64,000 nt of DNA from Dactylis glomerata (GCA_007115705.1 QXEO01000382.1:7655318-7719317); one strand, 5' to 3'. Counted from the stretch's first letter, positions 46,895 through 59,534 are shown. A program made the numbers and translations. The notes: generated by a model from the letters alone, not told the origin.

Positions 46895-48170
46895 GGGACA
46901 AATGTCATGTTCTGGGATGACCATTGGCTCTGTACTTCTAGCCTAGCAATCCAATATTGGGAATTGTACTGTTTGGCTAATGAGCAATTTAGAACTGTAG
47001 CTAATTTATGGGATGGTCAGAGTCTTAAGATTACCTTTAGAAGATGTTTTGACCACAATCTTATGATTTAGTGGTATGAATTTGTCCAGATTGCCAATTT
47101 TATTCAGTTTTCCGAGGAACCTGATGCTTTAATCTGGAAGTTTGAATCAAACGGTGTTCACTATTAAATCTATGTATGCTGTGATCAACTTTAAAGGAAT
47201 TCTTCATGTGCATGTTCATTATGTGTGGGATATAAAAGTTCCACCTAAGATCCACTTTTTCCTTTGGCTGTTGGCACATAGAAAAAATCTCACTAGGGAT
47301 AACCTTGTCAAAAGACAAAATGTAGATGATCTTACTTGTCTGTTTTGTAATGAACCTGAGACTTGTGATCATCTATTTTTTGAGTGTGCTATAGCCACTG
47401 CTATTTGGTCTAAGGTTAAGAAAATACTAAAGATCAATGCTGATGTTATCAACTTTGATGTTATTGCTGGTTTATGGAAGAATGGTAAATATAATGCAGT
47501 AGCAAATGTTGTCTCTGCTGCCGTCCTTTGGACAATTTGGCTAACAAGGAATGATATGTGTTTCAATCTTTTTTGTGGCGTGGCATGCAGGTGATTTGGA
47601 GGCGGTTAGCCTACAACCTTGCTCAGTGGATCATTCTACTAGCATGGGAAGAAAAAAGGCACGCACAGCTGGTGGTTACGGAGAAGGAAGCGTTAATGCG
47701 TGCTCCTCAATTGCTGTTGTGGCTGGAGCCAGGGTGACTCCGGTAAAGGAAATCAAATCCCAGATTGCAATGCTGATACATAACCAGCTGAGTACGAGCC
47801 AGCCCTAGCAGCTCATGGCCTCTGACCTGGCAAAGACGCTGGAAACAAAATAGCTATGCTTGGTGGGGGATGGAGAGATCTTTGATGTGGTGAACAAGTT
47901 CTGATGTTGAGAAAAGTGTTGTCTGGTCCCTGGCAAAAGGAGAAGTTTAGTCTGTTGCTAGTGTTAGATTGGTCGTATGTTGGACTCTCGGAGCATAGCT
48001 CCCCCTCGTAGTTTTGTAATAATGTTGTTCCAGCTCGCCTGTAGGGGAGCAGACTGATGGGTTTGGTGTGAAAGCTGTTCGGCTGCGGACGAAAACTAAA
48101 TGATGTAAGACGTTGTGGTTGGTTTCAGTAAAATGGAGCCAGGGCTATTGCCCTTTTCCTAAAAAAAAAG
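46895..48170 (+). pseudogene. LINE ORF2, 3' portion: zf-RVT domain and tail
   Basis: Resumes the LINE broken at 20053. Protein: TNVMFWDDHWL, then SMYAVINFKG and VPPKIHFFLWLLAHRKNLT with CLFCNEPETCDHLFFECAIA. This is the zinc-binding reverse transcriptase C-terminal domain of plant LINEs (zf-RVT), with its Cys/His ligands (CLFC...C..H...C) present. A stop (TAG near 47070) and frame changes occur. The 3' end 'ggctattgccctttt' followed by A9 at about 48161-48169 is a typical LINE tail. Confidence 0.85.
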
Positions 48171-48768
48171 TAGAAAATGCATCAATCTTTGGAACCGGAG
48201 CTTGCCTAGGTCTATCAGAAACTGCCCATGCAAGTCGGCCCAATAGTGTATAAAAAACTGTTAACTACTCCCGGGTCGTTCCCGCACGAGCGATTTCGGT
48301 GCCCCCTTACCCTAGCCAAGCTCATCCCTTCTTTGAACTCTCCGGTTGGCTCCAGCGTCGGCATCCGTTTCGTCGAAGGGGGATGGCAGAGGCAGAGGTG
48401 GCGTGCGTGTGTTGTGCCTCGGTGCGGGATGCACGGTGTCGCGCCCGCACGAGAAGGAGTCCAGATGGAAGGAAAGGCGGCAATGTTGGGCGAGCAGGGT
48501 GGACATGACGATGGTCCTCGACGATGCTGCTTTGGGCATCTCCGGCGTCCTGCGGTGCCTCTTAGGCGACCGACGTCGCATCTCCACCTTGGGTCGACCC
48601 GGCGTGGGTGGTGGTTGTGCCGATCCACATTTTGGCAGCGACAAAGACGAGAGAGGCTGCCAGGTGGGCTAGCCAGGACATGGGCTGGACGCACTAACAT
48701 GCGAGTTGTGTCTGAGACGACCCAAATGTCCTCCCGGAATGGGTTGCATGCAGACAGGTTGTCGGTTT
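48171..48768. other. Unassigned sequence between LINE tail and Copia V
   Basis: GC-rich, open in several frames on both strands but without recognisable domains or consistent start. Together with 56404-56637 it is the DNA into which Copia V inserted. I see no supported gene. Confidence 0.5.
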
Positions 48769-49041
48769 TGTTTAGAGTAGGAATTGAGAGACAATGACGA
48801 GAATCACATCTATCCTTTATTGATGATTGATACAGGGTATTTATACAATCTGAAGGGGCAGTTCTTTGGAGGTGTCGTTCCGAGATCAAAGGCATCGATG
48901 AGGCAGTTCCACAATCGATGGACGCGGGCATGTCTAGGAGACAACCGTTGGGAGCGGGACGTCGGTTCCCAAGAGTGGGAACGTATCTCCTAATTAAGTG
49001 GAGATTTATCCTTAATTATATGAGGATAATTATTTTTAACA
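48769..49041 (-). repeat. 3' LTR of Copia V
   Basis: 273 bp, minus strand TGTTAAAAATAATTATCC ... TCTAAACA, adjoining 'actccccc', the complement of the polypurine tract. Confidence 0.9.
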
Positions 49042-49416
49042 CTCCCCCTAATCACCACTTAATTGTATAAGTACTCATCATCTTGATTAATCTCCTCAAA
49101 AACCCTGTGGGAAAAATGTGAGGAGTATGATAGGATATGCTGTTAAAACTCCTTCAAACCCAGTGGGAAAATAAGGAGAAAATGATACAGCATATTATGA
49201 TTATTGCCTCTGTTAACTCAATATGAAATAGATTCATAGAATATAGAGGTCAATAAATATGTCGTGTATACTTTCCTAAAAACCCCGATGGGGAAAAGGG
49301 ATAGTATGACATATGATCTTATGTTGATATTACCTCATTAAAAACCTTCATGAGAACCTGTAAAGTAAACTCATCAAGGGAAAAAAGTATAATATGATGA
49401 TTTGAACAGGAACAGT

Positions 49417-52400
49417 TCAGGAAGATACTCCCCCTGATTCTTGCAAATCTTGAAGCCGTCGCATACCAATTCCATGAATGTATTTCTGGAATGCTGAAGT
49501 TGGTAGAGACTTCATGAATAGATCAGCGAGGTTATCGCATGATTTGACTTGCAAGATGTTTATTTCCCCACTCTTTTGGAGCTCATGAGGATAAAACAAT
49601 TTAGGGGCAATATGCTTAGTGATATTGCTCTTGATGTACCCTGTTTGCATCTGTGCAACACAAGCTGCATTATCTTCATAGATAATGGTAGGTGATTCAA
49701 TAGAACCAATGCCACATGACTGTTGTATGTGGTTTATCATTCTGCGAAGCCACACGCATTCGCGTGATGCCTCATATAATGCGATGATTTTAGAATGATT
49801 GGTAGAGGTTGCAATCAGAGTCTGTTTCGAAGACTTCCATGATATGGCAGTTCCACCATGAAGGAACACAAAGCCGATTTGTGATCTGGCAATATGGGGA
49901 TCAGATAAATAGCCAGCATCGGTGTATCCAATCATATCGGAGTCTAGATTTCTCTGAAACTGAAAGAATAGACCAAGATCCTTTGTGCCTTGGAGATATC
50001 AGAAGATATTCTTGACCCCCGACCAATGGCGTTTGGTGGGAGCTGCGCTGTGTCTAGCAAGTAGATTCACTGCAAATGCGAGGTCAGGTCTCGTACAGTT
50101 TGCAAGATACATGAGCGCTCCAATGGCACTGAGATATGGAGCCTCGAGTTCCAGCAACTCTTCTCCATCATCCCTTGGCCTGAACAGATCTTTCTCTACG
50201 TCTAGAGAACGAACCACCATGGGAGTCTTAGATGGGTAGGATTTGTCCATATTGAATTTCTCTAATATTTTCTGGATATAGGCAGCTTGGTGTACCATTA
50301 TTCCTGAGGGAAGGTGCTCGAGTTGAAGACCCAAGAAAAATTTGGTTTGACCCAAATCCTTCATCTCAAATTCTGTCTTTAGATGATTGCGTGCTTCATC
50401 AATATCTTGTGTGTTACCAATGATGTTCAGATCATCGACGTACACTGAAATGATGCAAAATCCAGATGAGGACTTCTTGATGAAGACACATGGGCAGTCA
50501 TTACTATTGGAGTAACCCTTCTGAAGAAGGAACTCACTAAGTCGGTTGTACCACATCCGTCCCGACTGTTTCAAGCCGTACAGAGACTTGTTCAGTTTTA
50601 CACAATACATGTTGTGTTTTGTGCTTGCATTCGGGACAGAGATTCTGTCAGGAACCTTCATGTATATGTCCGAATCTAGTGACCCATAAAGATATGCGGT
50701 CACGACGTCCATCAACTGCATGGATAGACCATTTTGTACTGCCAAGGATATTAGATATCAGAAATTGATACCACTCATTACTGGAGAATATGTCTCATTA
50801 AAATCAATGCCGGGTCTCTGCGTGAAATCCTGTGCTACGAGCCTCGCTTTGTATCTCACCACCTCATTGTTCTCATTCTGTTTCCGGAGGAAAACCCATT
50901 TGAATCCCACAGGGGAAACTTTGGGAGGTGTTGGTATTGCTTTTGTGAATACCTTCGTTTTATTAAGCGAAGCAAGTTCTGCTTGTATTGCTTCCTTCCA
51001 TTTAGGCCAGTCGGAGCATTTTTCACACTCAACGATAGTCCTTGGATCATGATCATTGAGAAGGGTATCAGCAATTGTAGCAGAAAAATAAGTGTCGACA
51101 ATCGTAGACTTACGGTTGAATGATTCTCCAGAATCGATATAGTTGGTGGATATCTCATGCACCCTTGATGACTCTTCGTGATTTCCCAATACACGTGAGT
51201 CTAGGTGTTCCGATGTCCCAGCCAGTGTGTGCACACTGGAGCTGGGTTGTGGAGGTTGCCCTTCCACTGGGTGTATACAACCCATAAGGTGTTTGTCAAC
51301 GTTGAGCTGACTTGCATTTACTAATTTAGAGGATTTTCTCCTCTCTCTCCTTTGTTGCTTGCGAGAAGCAGGATCCGGGTCAGAGGCCGTACTACTCCAC
51401 CTCTTTTTAGGATCAGGGAGTTGAGTGGTTTTTATTGGTACCTCCACTCTTCCGGGCGCGTTTCTGGCCGGTTTTTAGGATTTTGTTACACCTTTTAAAT
51501 CAGTAAACAAATCTGGCAGATTATTTGCAAGATGTTGCAAATTTATGATTTTCTGAACTTGAAGTTCGGTCTCTTGGGTACGTGGATCCGAGGCTAAAAT
51601 GGCAATAGCATTCCATTCAATTTCCGAGCATTCTTTCTGGTACTTGAAATCTCACCCTAATGCCGGAAAATGTTCCTCGTCAAAGATGCAATCAGCGTGA
51701 CGGGCTGTGAATAGATCCTCTGTAAGGGGTTCCATGTACTTGATAATTGACGGCGATTTGTACCCCACATAGATCCCCAGTTTTCTATGTGGACCCATAG
51801 ATGTCCGCTGGGGTGGTGAGATCGGGACATACGTAGCACATCCGAACTTACGCAGATGGAAAATACTGGGAGGATTTCCACGTACCAATTGCAGAGGGGA
51901 AGTACTATGATATGCAGTAGGTCGCAATTGGATTAGGTCAGCAGCGTGTAAGACTGCGTGACCCCAACACGAGCTTGGCAAGCTGCAATTCATTAACAAA
52001 GGTCTTGCAATGAGTTTGATTCTCTTGATTAGAGATTCAGCCAAACCATTTTGAGTATGGACGTATGGAACAGAGTGCTGAACTTCAATCCCTAGGGCCA
52101 TGCAATAGTCATTGAAGGCACGTAAAGAGAATTCTGCAGCATTGTCCATGCGAATTGATTTAATTCAATTTTCTGGAAAATGGGCCTGTAACTTAATTAC
52201 TTCCCTCATTATCTTGGCAAATGCATGGTTTCATGTGGATAGAAGACACACATGTGACCATCGTGTAGATGCGTCAATCAAAACCATGAAATACCTAAAC
52301 GGTCCAGATAATGGTTGGATGGGACTACAAATATCACCTTGAATGCGTTCAAGGAACTGAAGTGGTTCAGTTTGTATTTTGAGGTGCGAAGGCCTCAAAA

Positions 52401-54217
52401 TTAGCTTTCCTATGGCGCACGATGTGCACACAAAGTCTGATGACTGAGGAAATTTTGACTCATGCAAATTGTGACCAATGGAATTGCTAGTAATCTTCCT
52501 CATCATCCCGATGCCGGGATGGCCTAGGCGATCATGCCAGGTTTGGAATGCATCAACATTCTGGAAAATTACCTTGTAAGCAACATGATCTACGGGCTTG
52601 ATGTATGTATAGTACAATCCAGACGATAGAGAAGGAATTTTTTCAAGTACTTGCTTGCCATATCCGTAATCCTTTGTGAAGAGTAGATACTCCTCTTTGT
52701 TTTCCTCATGGGTTTCAATGTGAAAGCCATTTTTACAGATATCTCGATAACTGATCAAGGTACGTGAAGAATCGGGATACAACAAGGCATCCTCAATTGT
52801 CACTTGTGTACCATTTGGGGGGGTAAATATGGCACATCCAGTACCAACAATTACCGTATCGCGGCCAGCGATAGTCAAAATATCTTCATTCATCTTTTTT
52901 AGAGTCTGGAAATACTTCAACTCCCTCAGTATAGAGTTTGTGGTTGCACTGTCCACAAGGCATAATTCCTCTTCCATCGGATTGTTCCCGTAGTGAGCTA
53001 TATATAAAAATGAAGAATTTTCAGTAAGAAAACCTTATTTAAATATATAGAATACAATCTTATTATATCAAAGTGCTGATACAATAACAATACTTATGTT
53101 CTATTACAATATCACACATGGACATAAATACATAAAACGAACACTAAGGAGATTGTGGGACTATCTAGTCGAAGTCTCCAAACATGTCTGTTGAGGCGTA
53201 CTCAACCATCATGTTCTCCATGCCCATAGGGTCCTGTGACTTCCGGAGGGTCGTAGTGCTGCTAGGTTCTGAAGGAACGTCTTGCGAGCAACCAGCTCCA
53301 TCGGTGTCATTCGGATGAAGGTTGAAGTTGGCTTCAAACCTTTTCCCTTGAGGTCCTTTGCGTCCTTGGGATTGCTGGTAGAGAATGGCCAGATGCTTAG
53401 GGGTCTTGCACTTGTTGTTAGGATGCGTGTAGCACCCGCACCTATCACAAAGCTTAGTTTTTTCAAACTTGGGCTTTGCGGTGCTTTTCCCATGGTCCGA
53501 ATTTCTAGGCTTTTTGTTCCGCTTGCGCTTTCGCTTACCATTGAACTTTGATGATTTGCCTTTGGAAGCACCATCAAAATTACGTCCATTTGCGACATTC
53601 ATATGAACTTCGGGGAGAGGTTGGAAACCAACTGGGCGTTGAGAGCTGTTCTTAGCGAGCAGCTCATCATGCTTTTCAGCCTGAAGTAAGATATGAATGA
53701 GGTCGGAATAGACTTGGTAGTCGCGAGCACGGTATTGCTGCTGGAGGAGCCTTTCAGATGGGAGCATAGTAGACAAAGTCGTTTCTATCTTTTCCGCGTC
53801 AGTAGGTTCCTTCCAGCAAAAGCGCAACTTAGAAGTTATCTTATGAACCTCATGATTGTACTCTCCAATGGACCTGAAGTCTTGGAGTCAAAGATGGGTC
53901 CAATCATGTAGTGCTTCGGGCAAGACAATTGCCTTCTGCTGTTCATACCTCGTTTTGAGGGCCTGAAACAAAGTAAATGGGGATTCCTCCTCCAAATACT
54001 CGGACTTAAGATCTTGATGAATATGGTGCCTTATGATGTATAAGGCAGAATATTTCTGCTCATCTCTTAGTGGCGTGACTCCAGCCGGTAGGGGATCCTC
54101 CGGATTCTGAATTGCACGCACTGAACCACGGGATGCAAGAGCGATCTTGATGTCCATGGCCCAAGTAGGGTAGTTGCGGCCATCGAGCTCAAGTGGATCG
54201 AACTCTTTTCCAGCCAT
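49417..54217 (-). pseudogene. gag-pol: gag-pol of Copia V, broken by stops and frameshifts
   Basis: Order on the minus strand: gag start (53888-54217, FDPLELDGRNYPTWAMDIK), gag end with knuckle CDRCGCYTHPNNKC (53165-53827), and protease plus pre-integrase and integrase start (52231-52977; LVDSATTNS, WHDRLGHPG, GDICSPIQPLSGPFRYF). Then come the integrase core (51652-52149; VPYVHTQNGLAESLIKR), the reverse transcriptase (49999-51447; RPGIDFNETYSPV, then YVDDLNIIGN) and RNase H (49417-49935; GYTDAGYLSDPH, EDNAACVAQM). The protease has DSATT where DSGAT is usual. Each block is closed by a stop or shift, so no functional protein is expected. Confidence 0.88.
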
Positions 54218-56125
54218 CGGTTACCTACATGGGTAAACCAGAGATTATTAATTTACGCATGGTAAATCAAAAACCATCATGGTTATGTTGTAATGAACAA
54301 TGCAAAATTAATGATATTCAAGATGTGAGCTTGAAAATCACTAGTGTGGGCTTCAAGTTGTTAAAGATGACACATTGTAGATACTCCCCAAAAAGAATTT
54401 CGGGGTCCATCTCTCAGCACTAGAGAGTATAATCTGATAAAATCAGTAGATACTCATGTTTCTAGTACCTTATGTCATGATTTAAGTAAAATGTATGGGA
54501 GATCACTTGATAAGTAATCGCGATAGCGGAGATAATCTGCAATGCATGCAGTAGATCCGTGCGCTACCTTTGATCCCAAACATCAACTTGAAGTAGTCAC
54601 TTAGAATTTTACATATCAACTCATGCTCGTATTAAGCCAAAGGCTCAATTAAGACGATGAATTGATTTTATTTGCAAGAATTTGAAAAACCCATTGCAAA
54701 TATTAGATGCAATTAATCTCAACATGTTGATAACATGGAAATATGTACATTACATCACAAAGTGCTGGAATACATATTGTACTCTACAGATCTAAAGTAC
54801 TGAAGATTAAATACTGCAATAAAACAGGTCTAAAACAGATTATGCTGCTAGAACTACTGTTAATGAGGCTAAAAAGCGAAACAGAAAAATAAAAGTTTTT
54901 TATTTTAGCTAGGAATTCTGCCCGTAGGCCCATCAAGAGGAAGCAGGGGAGGCACCAGCCCGATCCAACCCTAGGGGCGAGAGGATAAGGCGCAGTGGGA
55001 GCGGTCGGGGCGTCGTTGACCCCGACACCCACGCCCACCTCCATCGACCCCCATCTATGGCGCTCCACCCTCCTGCCCAGATGCTGCCGCCTCCACCCTC
55101 TTGCTGCCGCCGGCGGTGCCTCAACGGCGTGAAGCCGAAGGCCCCGGCGCTCCTCCGTCCTCCTCCTCAGAAGAAGAACCTCCGGAGAGGTGCGTCCCTG
55201 GCGCCACGCCGTTGGAGTGGCCGTTGGGGAGGAACCTCGCCGGGCTCCACTCCCCCGGCCGACGGCCGGCACGGCTGGCCTCCCGAACGGCGTGCGGCAT
55301 GATGAACCGAAAGCGGCGGGGAGGGGGCGGAGCAGCCGCTGCGGAGCTTCCCGCTCCGTTGTCGAGGACGTTGATGGCCGAGGTCACCGGCCCGCGGAGG
55401 CGTGGCTCCAGTCCGGCTCACGACGGAGCTATCCCGACGCCCGCAGTCTCATGCGCCGGAATCGGAGAAGGGAGGTGCAGGGAGCCCGGAGGTGAGGTCG
55501 CTGCAGGCTCCATGGGCGCGGCCTTCTCGATGTGGATGCCGTGCTGCTCAAGCCTTGGGTAGGCCCAGCCGTGCACAGGGCATGGCAGTGGCGGAAGAGG
55601 GGCGGCGAGGTTCGGGTCGTCGATGACCATGTCGTCGTCGGTAGGTTCCATCTCCTCATCAGCGTGCAGAAGAGGCGCCGCTGGACCAGCGAGGATCCAC
55701 GCCGGCAGAGGCTGTGCCTCCGGCATCGCTGGCGGAGTTGGGGGGTCGGCCTGGGTGCCTAATGGCCCAGCGCCATCACCACCACCACCACCGCGATGAA
55801 GTTGCGGGCCATGGCGACAGCCGTGGCGGACAGCAAAGCTCCGCATATAGCGGCCGTAGCGGTGGCTATCGTGGCGGTGAAGAACTTGATGATGGCGGCC
55901 TCGACCATTGCTGCAGAAGTGGCGGCGCTGCCCATCACGGTGGTAGCGGCAGTGGCCACCAGCACCACGCCGGCGACGCGCGATGAGACGGCGATGACCA
56001 CTTTCCTGGCGAAGAAGGTGAAGGAGAAAGCCCCGGTAAGACCTTGGCATTGTTCTTACCTTCTTGATTCTTCTTGCTCCGGCGATCGCCGAAATCGTTG
56101 CTCTTGGCAGAGCGTGCTGATAACG
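54218..56125 (-). other. GC-rich leader of Copia V with possible captured coding sequence
   Basis: 1.9 kb between the primer-binding site and gag, much longer than the other non-LTR parts would suggest. 54950-56040 is strongly GC-rich. On the minus strand one frame (55759-56001) encodes an Ala/Val-rich hydrophobic stretch (IIKFFTATIATATAAI). Another (about 55420-55730) encodes an acidic Pro-rich stretch (HADEEMEPTDDDMVIDDPNL). These look like exon pieces of a host gene, but I cannot name it and no frame spans the region. 54218-54940 is AT-rich and featureless. Confidence 0.4.
56112..56125 (-). other. Primer-binding site region of Copia V
   Basis: Minus strand, immediately after the LTR: cgttatcagcacgctctg. 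The ttatcagcacg core is a variant initiator-tRNA-Met complement seen in some plant Copia elements. Confidence 0.6.
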
Positions 56126-56398
56126 TGTTTAGAGTAGGAATTGAGAGACAATGATGAGAATTACATCTATCCTTTATTGATGATTGATACATGGTATTTA
56201 TACAATCTGAAGGGTCAGTTCTTTGGAGGTATCGTTCCGGGATCAAAGGCATCGATGAGGCAGTTCCACGATCGATGGACGCGGGCGTGTCTAGGAGACA
56301 ACCGTCGGGAGCAGGACGTCGGTTCCCAGGAGTGGGAACGTATCTCCTAATTAAGTGGAGATTTATCCTTAATTATCTGAGGATAATTATTTTTAACA
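56126..56398 (-). repeat. 5' LTR of Copia V
   Basis: 273 bp, same ends as the 3' LTR; 12 substitutions, no indel. Confidence 0.9.
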
Positions 56399-56637
56399 GG
56401 TTTGTATGCCTCCTTTGGTCTGAATATTTTGCGTCCGACTGTCCATTTGGATAGCCTTTTGGAGATTCCCTAAGACAATGCATTTGGATCTCATCCACCA
56501 TGGTCATTCGTCGAAGTCATGACCTATATGTGAATAAAAAATCTCTTTTGCTAGAAATCAGGCGCATGAGATTTTGTCAAATCTCAGCCACCTTCTCGTC
56601 CATCCAATTAAGCAGTTGGAGATTCGCGCTGAGCGTG
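56399..56637. other. Unassigned flank right of Copia V
   Basis: No gene visible; continues the DNA at 48171-48768 across the V insertion. Confidence 0.5.
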
Positions 56638-57560
56638 CACTACAAAGAATCAGGTCTATTGCAACAACAGTATTCGTGGCAATAAGCGTTGAATCGTGGC
56701 AATACGTACCTATTGCCACGATATGACTTTCGTTGCCAAACGTTGCGAAAGGACGCATGGTAATAGGTTATTGCCACAAAAAGCAAAATGTCGCAAGAAA
56801 ACACGCTATTACAACGACAATGTGACAAGTTGCCACACTTTTTCTTGTGGTAGCACACGCTTATCGCCACAATTTAGTTCGTGGGGATAGCTTAATGCAA
56901 TAGCCATCAACATCGTGGTGATTAGCCGTTTGTGGCGATAGATATTCGTGGCGATAGCCTATTCCAACAACACTTGTTTCGTGGCGCATGTTCTTCCGTT
57001 GCAATAGCCAAATGTTGCAATAAACCTAGACCCTATGGCAACCACTATTTTTTTGTGGGTATACCTCTTTCCCCATGAACTCTCTGTTCGTGGTATTAAT
57101 TTATGGCAACAACTCACCAAACGTGGCGAGAAAATATTGCAACATACTTATTTTGGTGGTAACAGATAGTTATCACAACGGCCAAAATCCATGTGGTGAG
57201 AAGCAATTGCAACAATACAATCGATTCATGGTGAAAGGCCTATTTCAACAAAGATGAATTTCATGATCAAATTATGCGCAATGCAGTTTGTTGCTCCACA
57301 TGGGCCAAACCAAACATTTTAGCCTTTTATATTTTGGACAAGAACCTTTTTGCAGTCTATTTTATTTTGGGCCAGCACATTTTTATGGTGGATTTTCTTT
57401 TTGGGCCGTTGCTATTTGCACTTAATTTTATTTTGGGCTTCAGCCTTTTTTGCTCCCTCTTATTCGTCAAGCCATCAACAATTAAATTGTATATAATTTT
57501 TGGGACTCGGCCTTTTCAACAAATAAGCCCCACTTGTCAGATTCCGAATTCTCATGTTTG
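56638..57560 (+). mobile_element. CACTA-type terminus with subterminal repeats (partial)
   Basis: Starts CACTACAAAGAATCAGG, the canonical CACTA end. It is followed to about 57250 by more than ten direct and inverted copies of 'cgtggcaata/attgccacg' and 'cgtggcgatag'. 57300-57520 holds degenerate 'ttttattttgggcc' repeats. No transposase and no opposite terminus was found, so this is a truncated end or a decayed copy. Confidence 0.55.
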
Positions 57561-58335
57561 AAAGTATATACAAAAGACAACTATTTCCGATGGAACAGAG
57601 CAAACAGAGCACACATGAAATTCTTCAAATAGAAGTAAAACTAGTCTATTACAGTGTGTAGAGTGTTTACAACCAGATATGTTGACTACTATAGCTAGCA
57701 CTAATTATAAGTATATATGCCCTTTTCCTTTCTCGGGCTTCAGGCTTCAAATTTCCTTGACCAGGATGTTCAAAAACATTCAGACCAGGAGCTCCTATAA
57801 AAGGGAAAACACCATAATTAATAAAAATGGCCATTCATTTTACATATCTATAACTGCAGCTAGATCTGTATTTTATTTCAGCCTTGCAGGGTAACAATTG
57901 AAGTGTGGTGCAGTTGCGGAGGACCTTATAGGGCAGGGTAGGGCGGTCGCCCGGTCTAACCCGTGAGCAAACTGATCATACTACTCTCCACGAGAGTGGG
58001 CCAGCTCGAGCATTTGATGGACTTGCAGGTCAGAGCGTCTCACCAAGACACGAGCAGCTGACTCCTGCTCTACGCCTCTACCGCAGATTCTACTAAAAAA
58101 GATACTGTACTGCTGCTAAAAAACATACTACTCCTAATTAAACAACATGTCTTCTATTCAATTACACATAATAAAAATGTGGCGTTTTTTTTTGGCAAGC
58201 TTCATTTTCTAAGGTACGGATCGACACTACGGTTCTGCGTCACCTATCATTTTGATATATCCATGCAGCTTCTAGTAGTTAGATAAAATGTATGGCTTCT
58301 AGTAGTAGATAAAATGTGGAGTACGTCGATTTGCC
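57561..58335. other. Unassigned AT-rich sequence
   Basis: No coding region, no clear repeat boundaries. May belong to the CACTA remnant. Confidence 0.4.
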
Positions 58336-58724
58336 TCCCGGGCACCATGGAGCTCGAATTTTGAATTTATCTGAAATTGATATTTTAAACTTTCAAAAAA
58401 ATCGGAGAAAATTTATGCACGTAGATAATCATAACTTCTATCTGCATGCAAAAAATTAGTCCAAAATATTATGTATTTTAGCCTGTACAAAAAAGATAAA
58501 TTTCCAGATCTGAGATGGTAAACAGTGTAAAATTCAAAATCCTCCCAGCTGACCAGTATTTCTTATTTTTATGTAGGTCGAAATACAAACTATTTCACAT
58601 TTAGATTTTGCATAGCCATAGAATACGTCATTGACAACATCACGAATTTTATATTGGAATTTTTTGAAACTTTAAAATGTGATTTTTCAAAAAATACAAA
58701 AATAAGGCTCCATGGTGCCCGGGA
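58336..58724. mobile_element. Short terminal-inverted-repeat element (389 bp)
   Basis: Left end tcccgggcaccatggagc and right end gctccatggtgcccggga are exact 18-bp inverted repeats. The inside is AT-rich and without coding capacity. Target duplication is not clear, so the superfamily is open. Confidence 0.7.
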
Positions 58725-58963
58725 CCTAATGCGGTTATCCGATAAAATGTGGTGCTATACCTATAACGATGGGTATTTAACAGAGAATTTTTTAGCTGAT
58801 AATTGCTATGTACTAGATAATATAAGATCATCTAAGAATTCAGCATGCAGCAGATGTTTTTTCCATAGCAGTATTTCAACAATTCAAAAATCCTAACAAG
58901 GATCATGTTCAACATGCAACAGATGTTTTATCTACCGTAGCACAAACTTATCAAACATAAAAG

Positions 58964-59534
58964 TTGCCAGATCACAATCAATGCAGTAATTATAATCCAC
59001 ACAAAGTTATGAACAGAGGGAGAGGTTCAGATAGAGAAAACCGAGATAGAGAGAGTGGCGGGGGCGTTCTGCGGCTGGGCGGCGACGTGCGGTACTCCCA
59101 GTGGGTCAGCCGCGGGGACGCCTCGTCGGAGAGAGAGAGGGGGGGCTGTGTCGACCTCTGGATGGGCACCTGCGGCCAGCTCCGGCGGACCCGAGGTCGG
59201 ATCTGTCGGCCTCGTGGATTGGTCCACCGCAGGATCTCACGCGTGACGACGACGGTGAGGCCGTCCATCGATGGCCTTGGGGGGATCTCGGCGGCTAGCT
59301 CGAAATCACCGTCGACTTAGGCCAGCGTCGCCTTGATCTCGGATCGGACGTGGCGGCGGCGGCCATGGCGGGTTCCCTCCGCTGCGTGGTTGGAGAAGGA
59401 CTAGGTGGGAAGAGGGAAACGATGAGTGGAAGAGGGGAGGGGCGGCAGTAAGCTTGGATTGGATCTGAAGAGAAAGGGATGTGGTGGCGGCGGCCGGCGG
59501 GGGATGAGTTAGGGTTTCGAGAATAGGAGGGCAA
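58964..59534 (-). pseudogene. Gene-like fragment with plant 5'-leader signature
   Basis: On the minus strand 'cgaaaccctaactcatcccc' (about 59500-59520) resembles a typical grass gene 5' untranslated region. It is followed by an ATG in good context (gccatggcc, near 59365) that opens MAAAATSDPRSRRRWPKST and stops after about 23 codons. A second short frame (58990-59268) follows. GC-rich against AT-rich surroundings. It could be a promoter plus first exon carried by a transposon or a decayed gene. I do not recognise the product. Confidence 0.35.

Larger units (their letters stand above)
48769..56398 (-). mobile_element. Copia LTR retrotransposon V (degenerate)
   Basis: Target duplication ggttt (48764-48768 and 56399-56403), LTRs of 273 bp each (48769-49041 and 56126-56398), minus orientation. 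Read leftward: 5' LTR, primer-binding site, 1.9-kb GC-rich leader, gag, protease, integrase, reverse transcriptase, RNase H, purine tract (gggggagtg) and 3' LTR. The LTR pair differs at 12 of 273 positions by my count (about 4.4%), suggesting under two million years at 1.3e-8. Confidence 0.9.

Noticed and set aside
48215..48931. 238-codon minus-strand frame spanning the left edge of Copia V
   Set aside because: It crosses the target duplication and the LTR boundary, so it cannot be an ancestral gene.
55418..56050. 210-codon minus-strand frame in the Copia V leader as a gene
   Set aside because: Two halves have different composition and the first half is better read in another frame; kept only as possible captured sequence.
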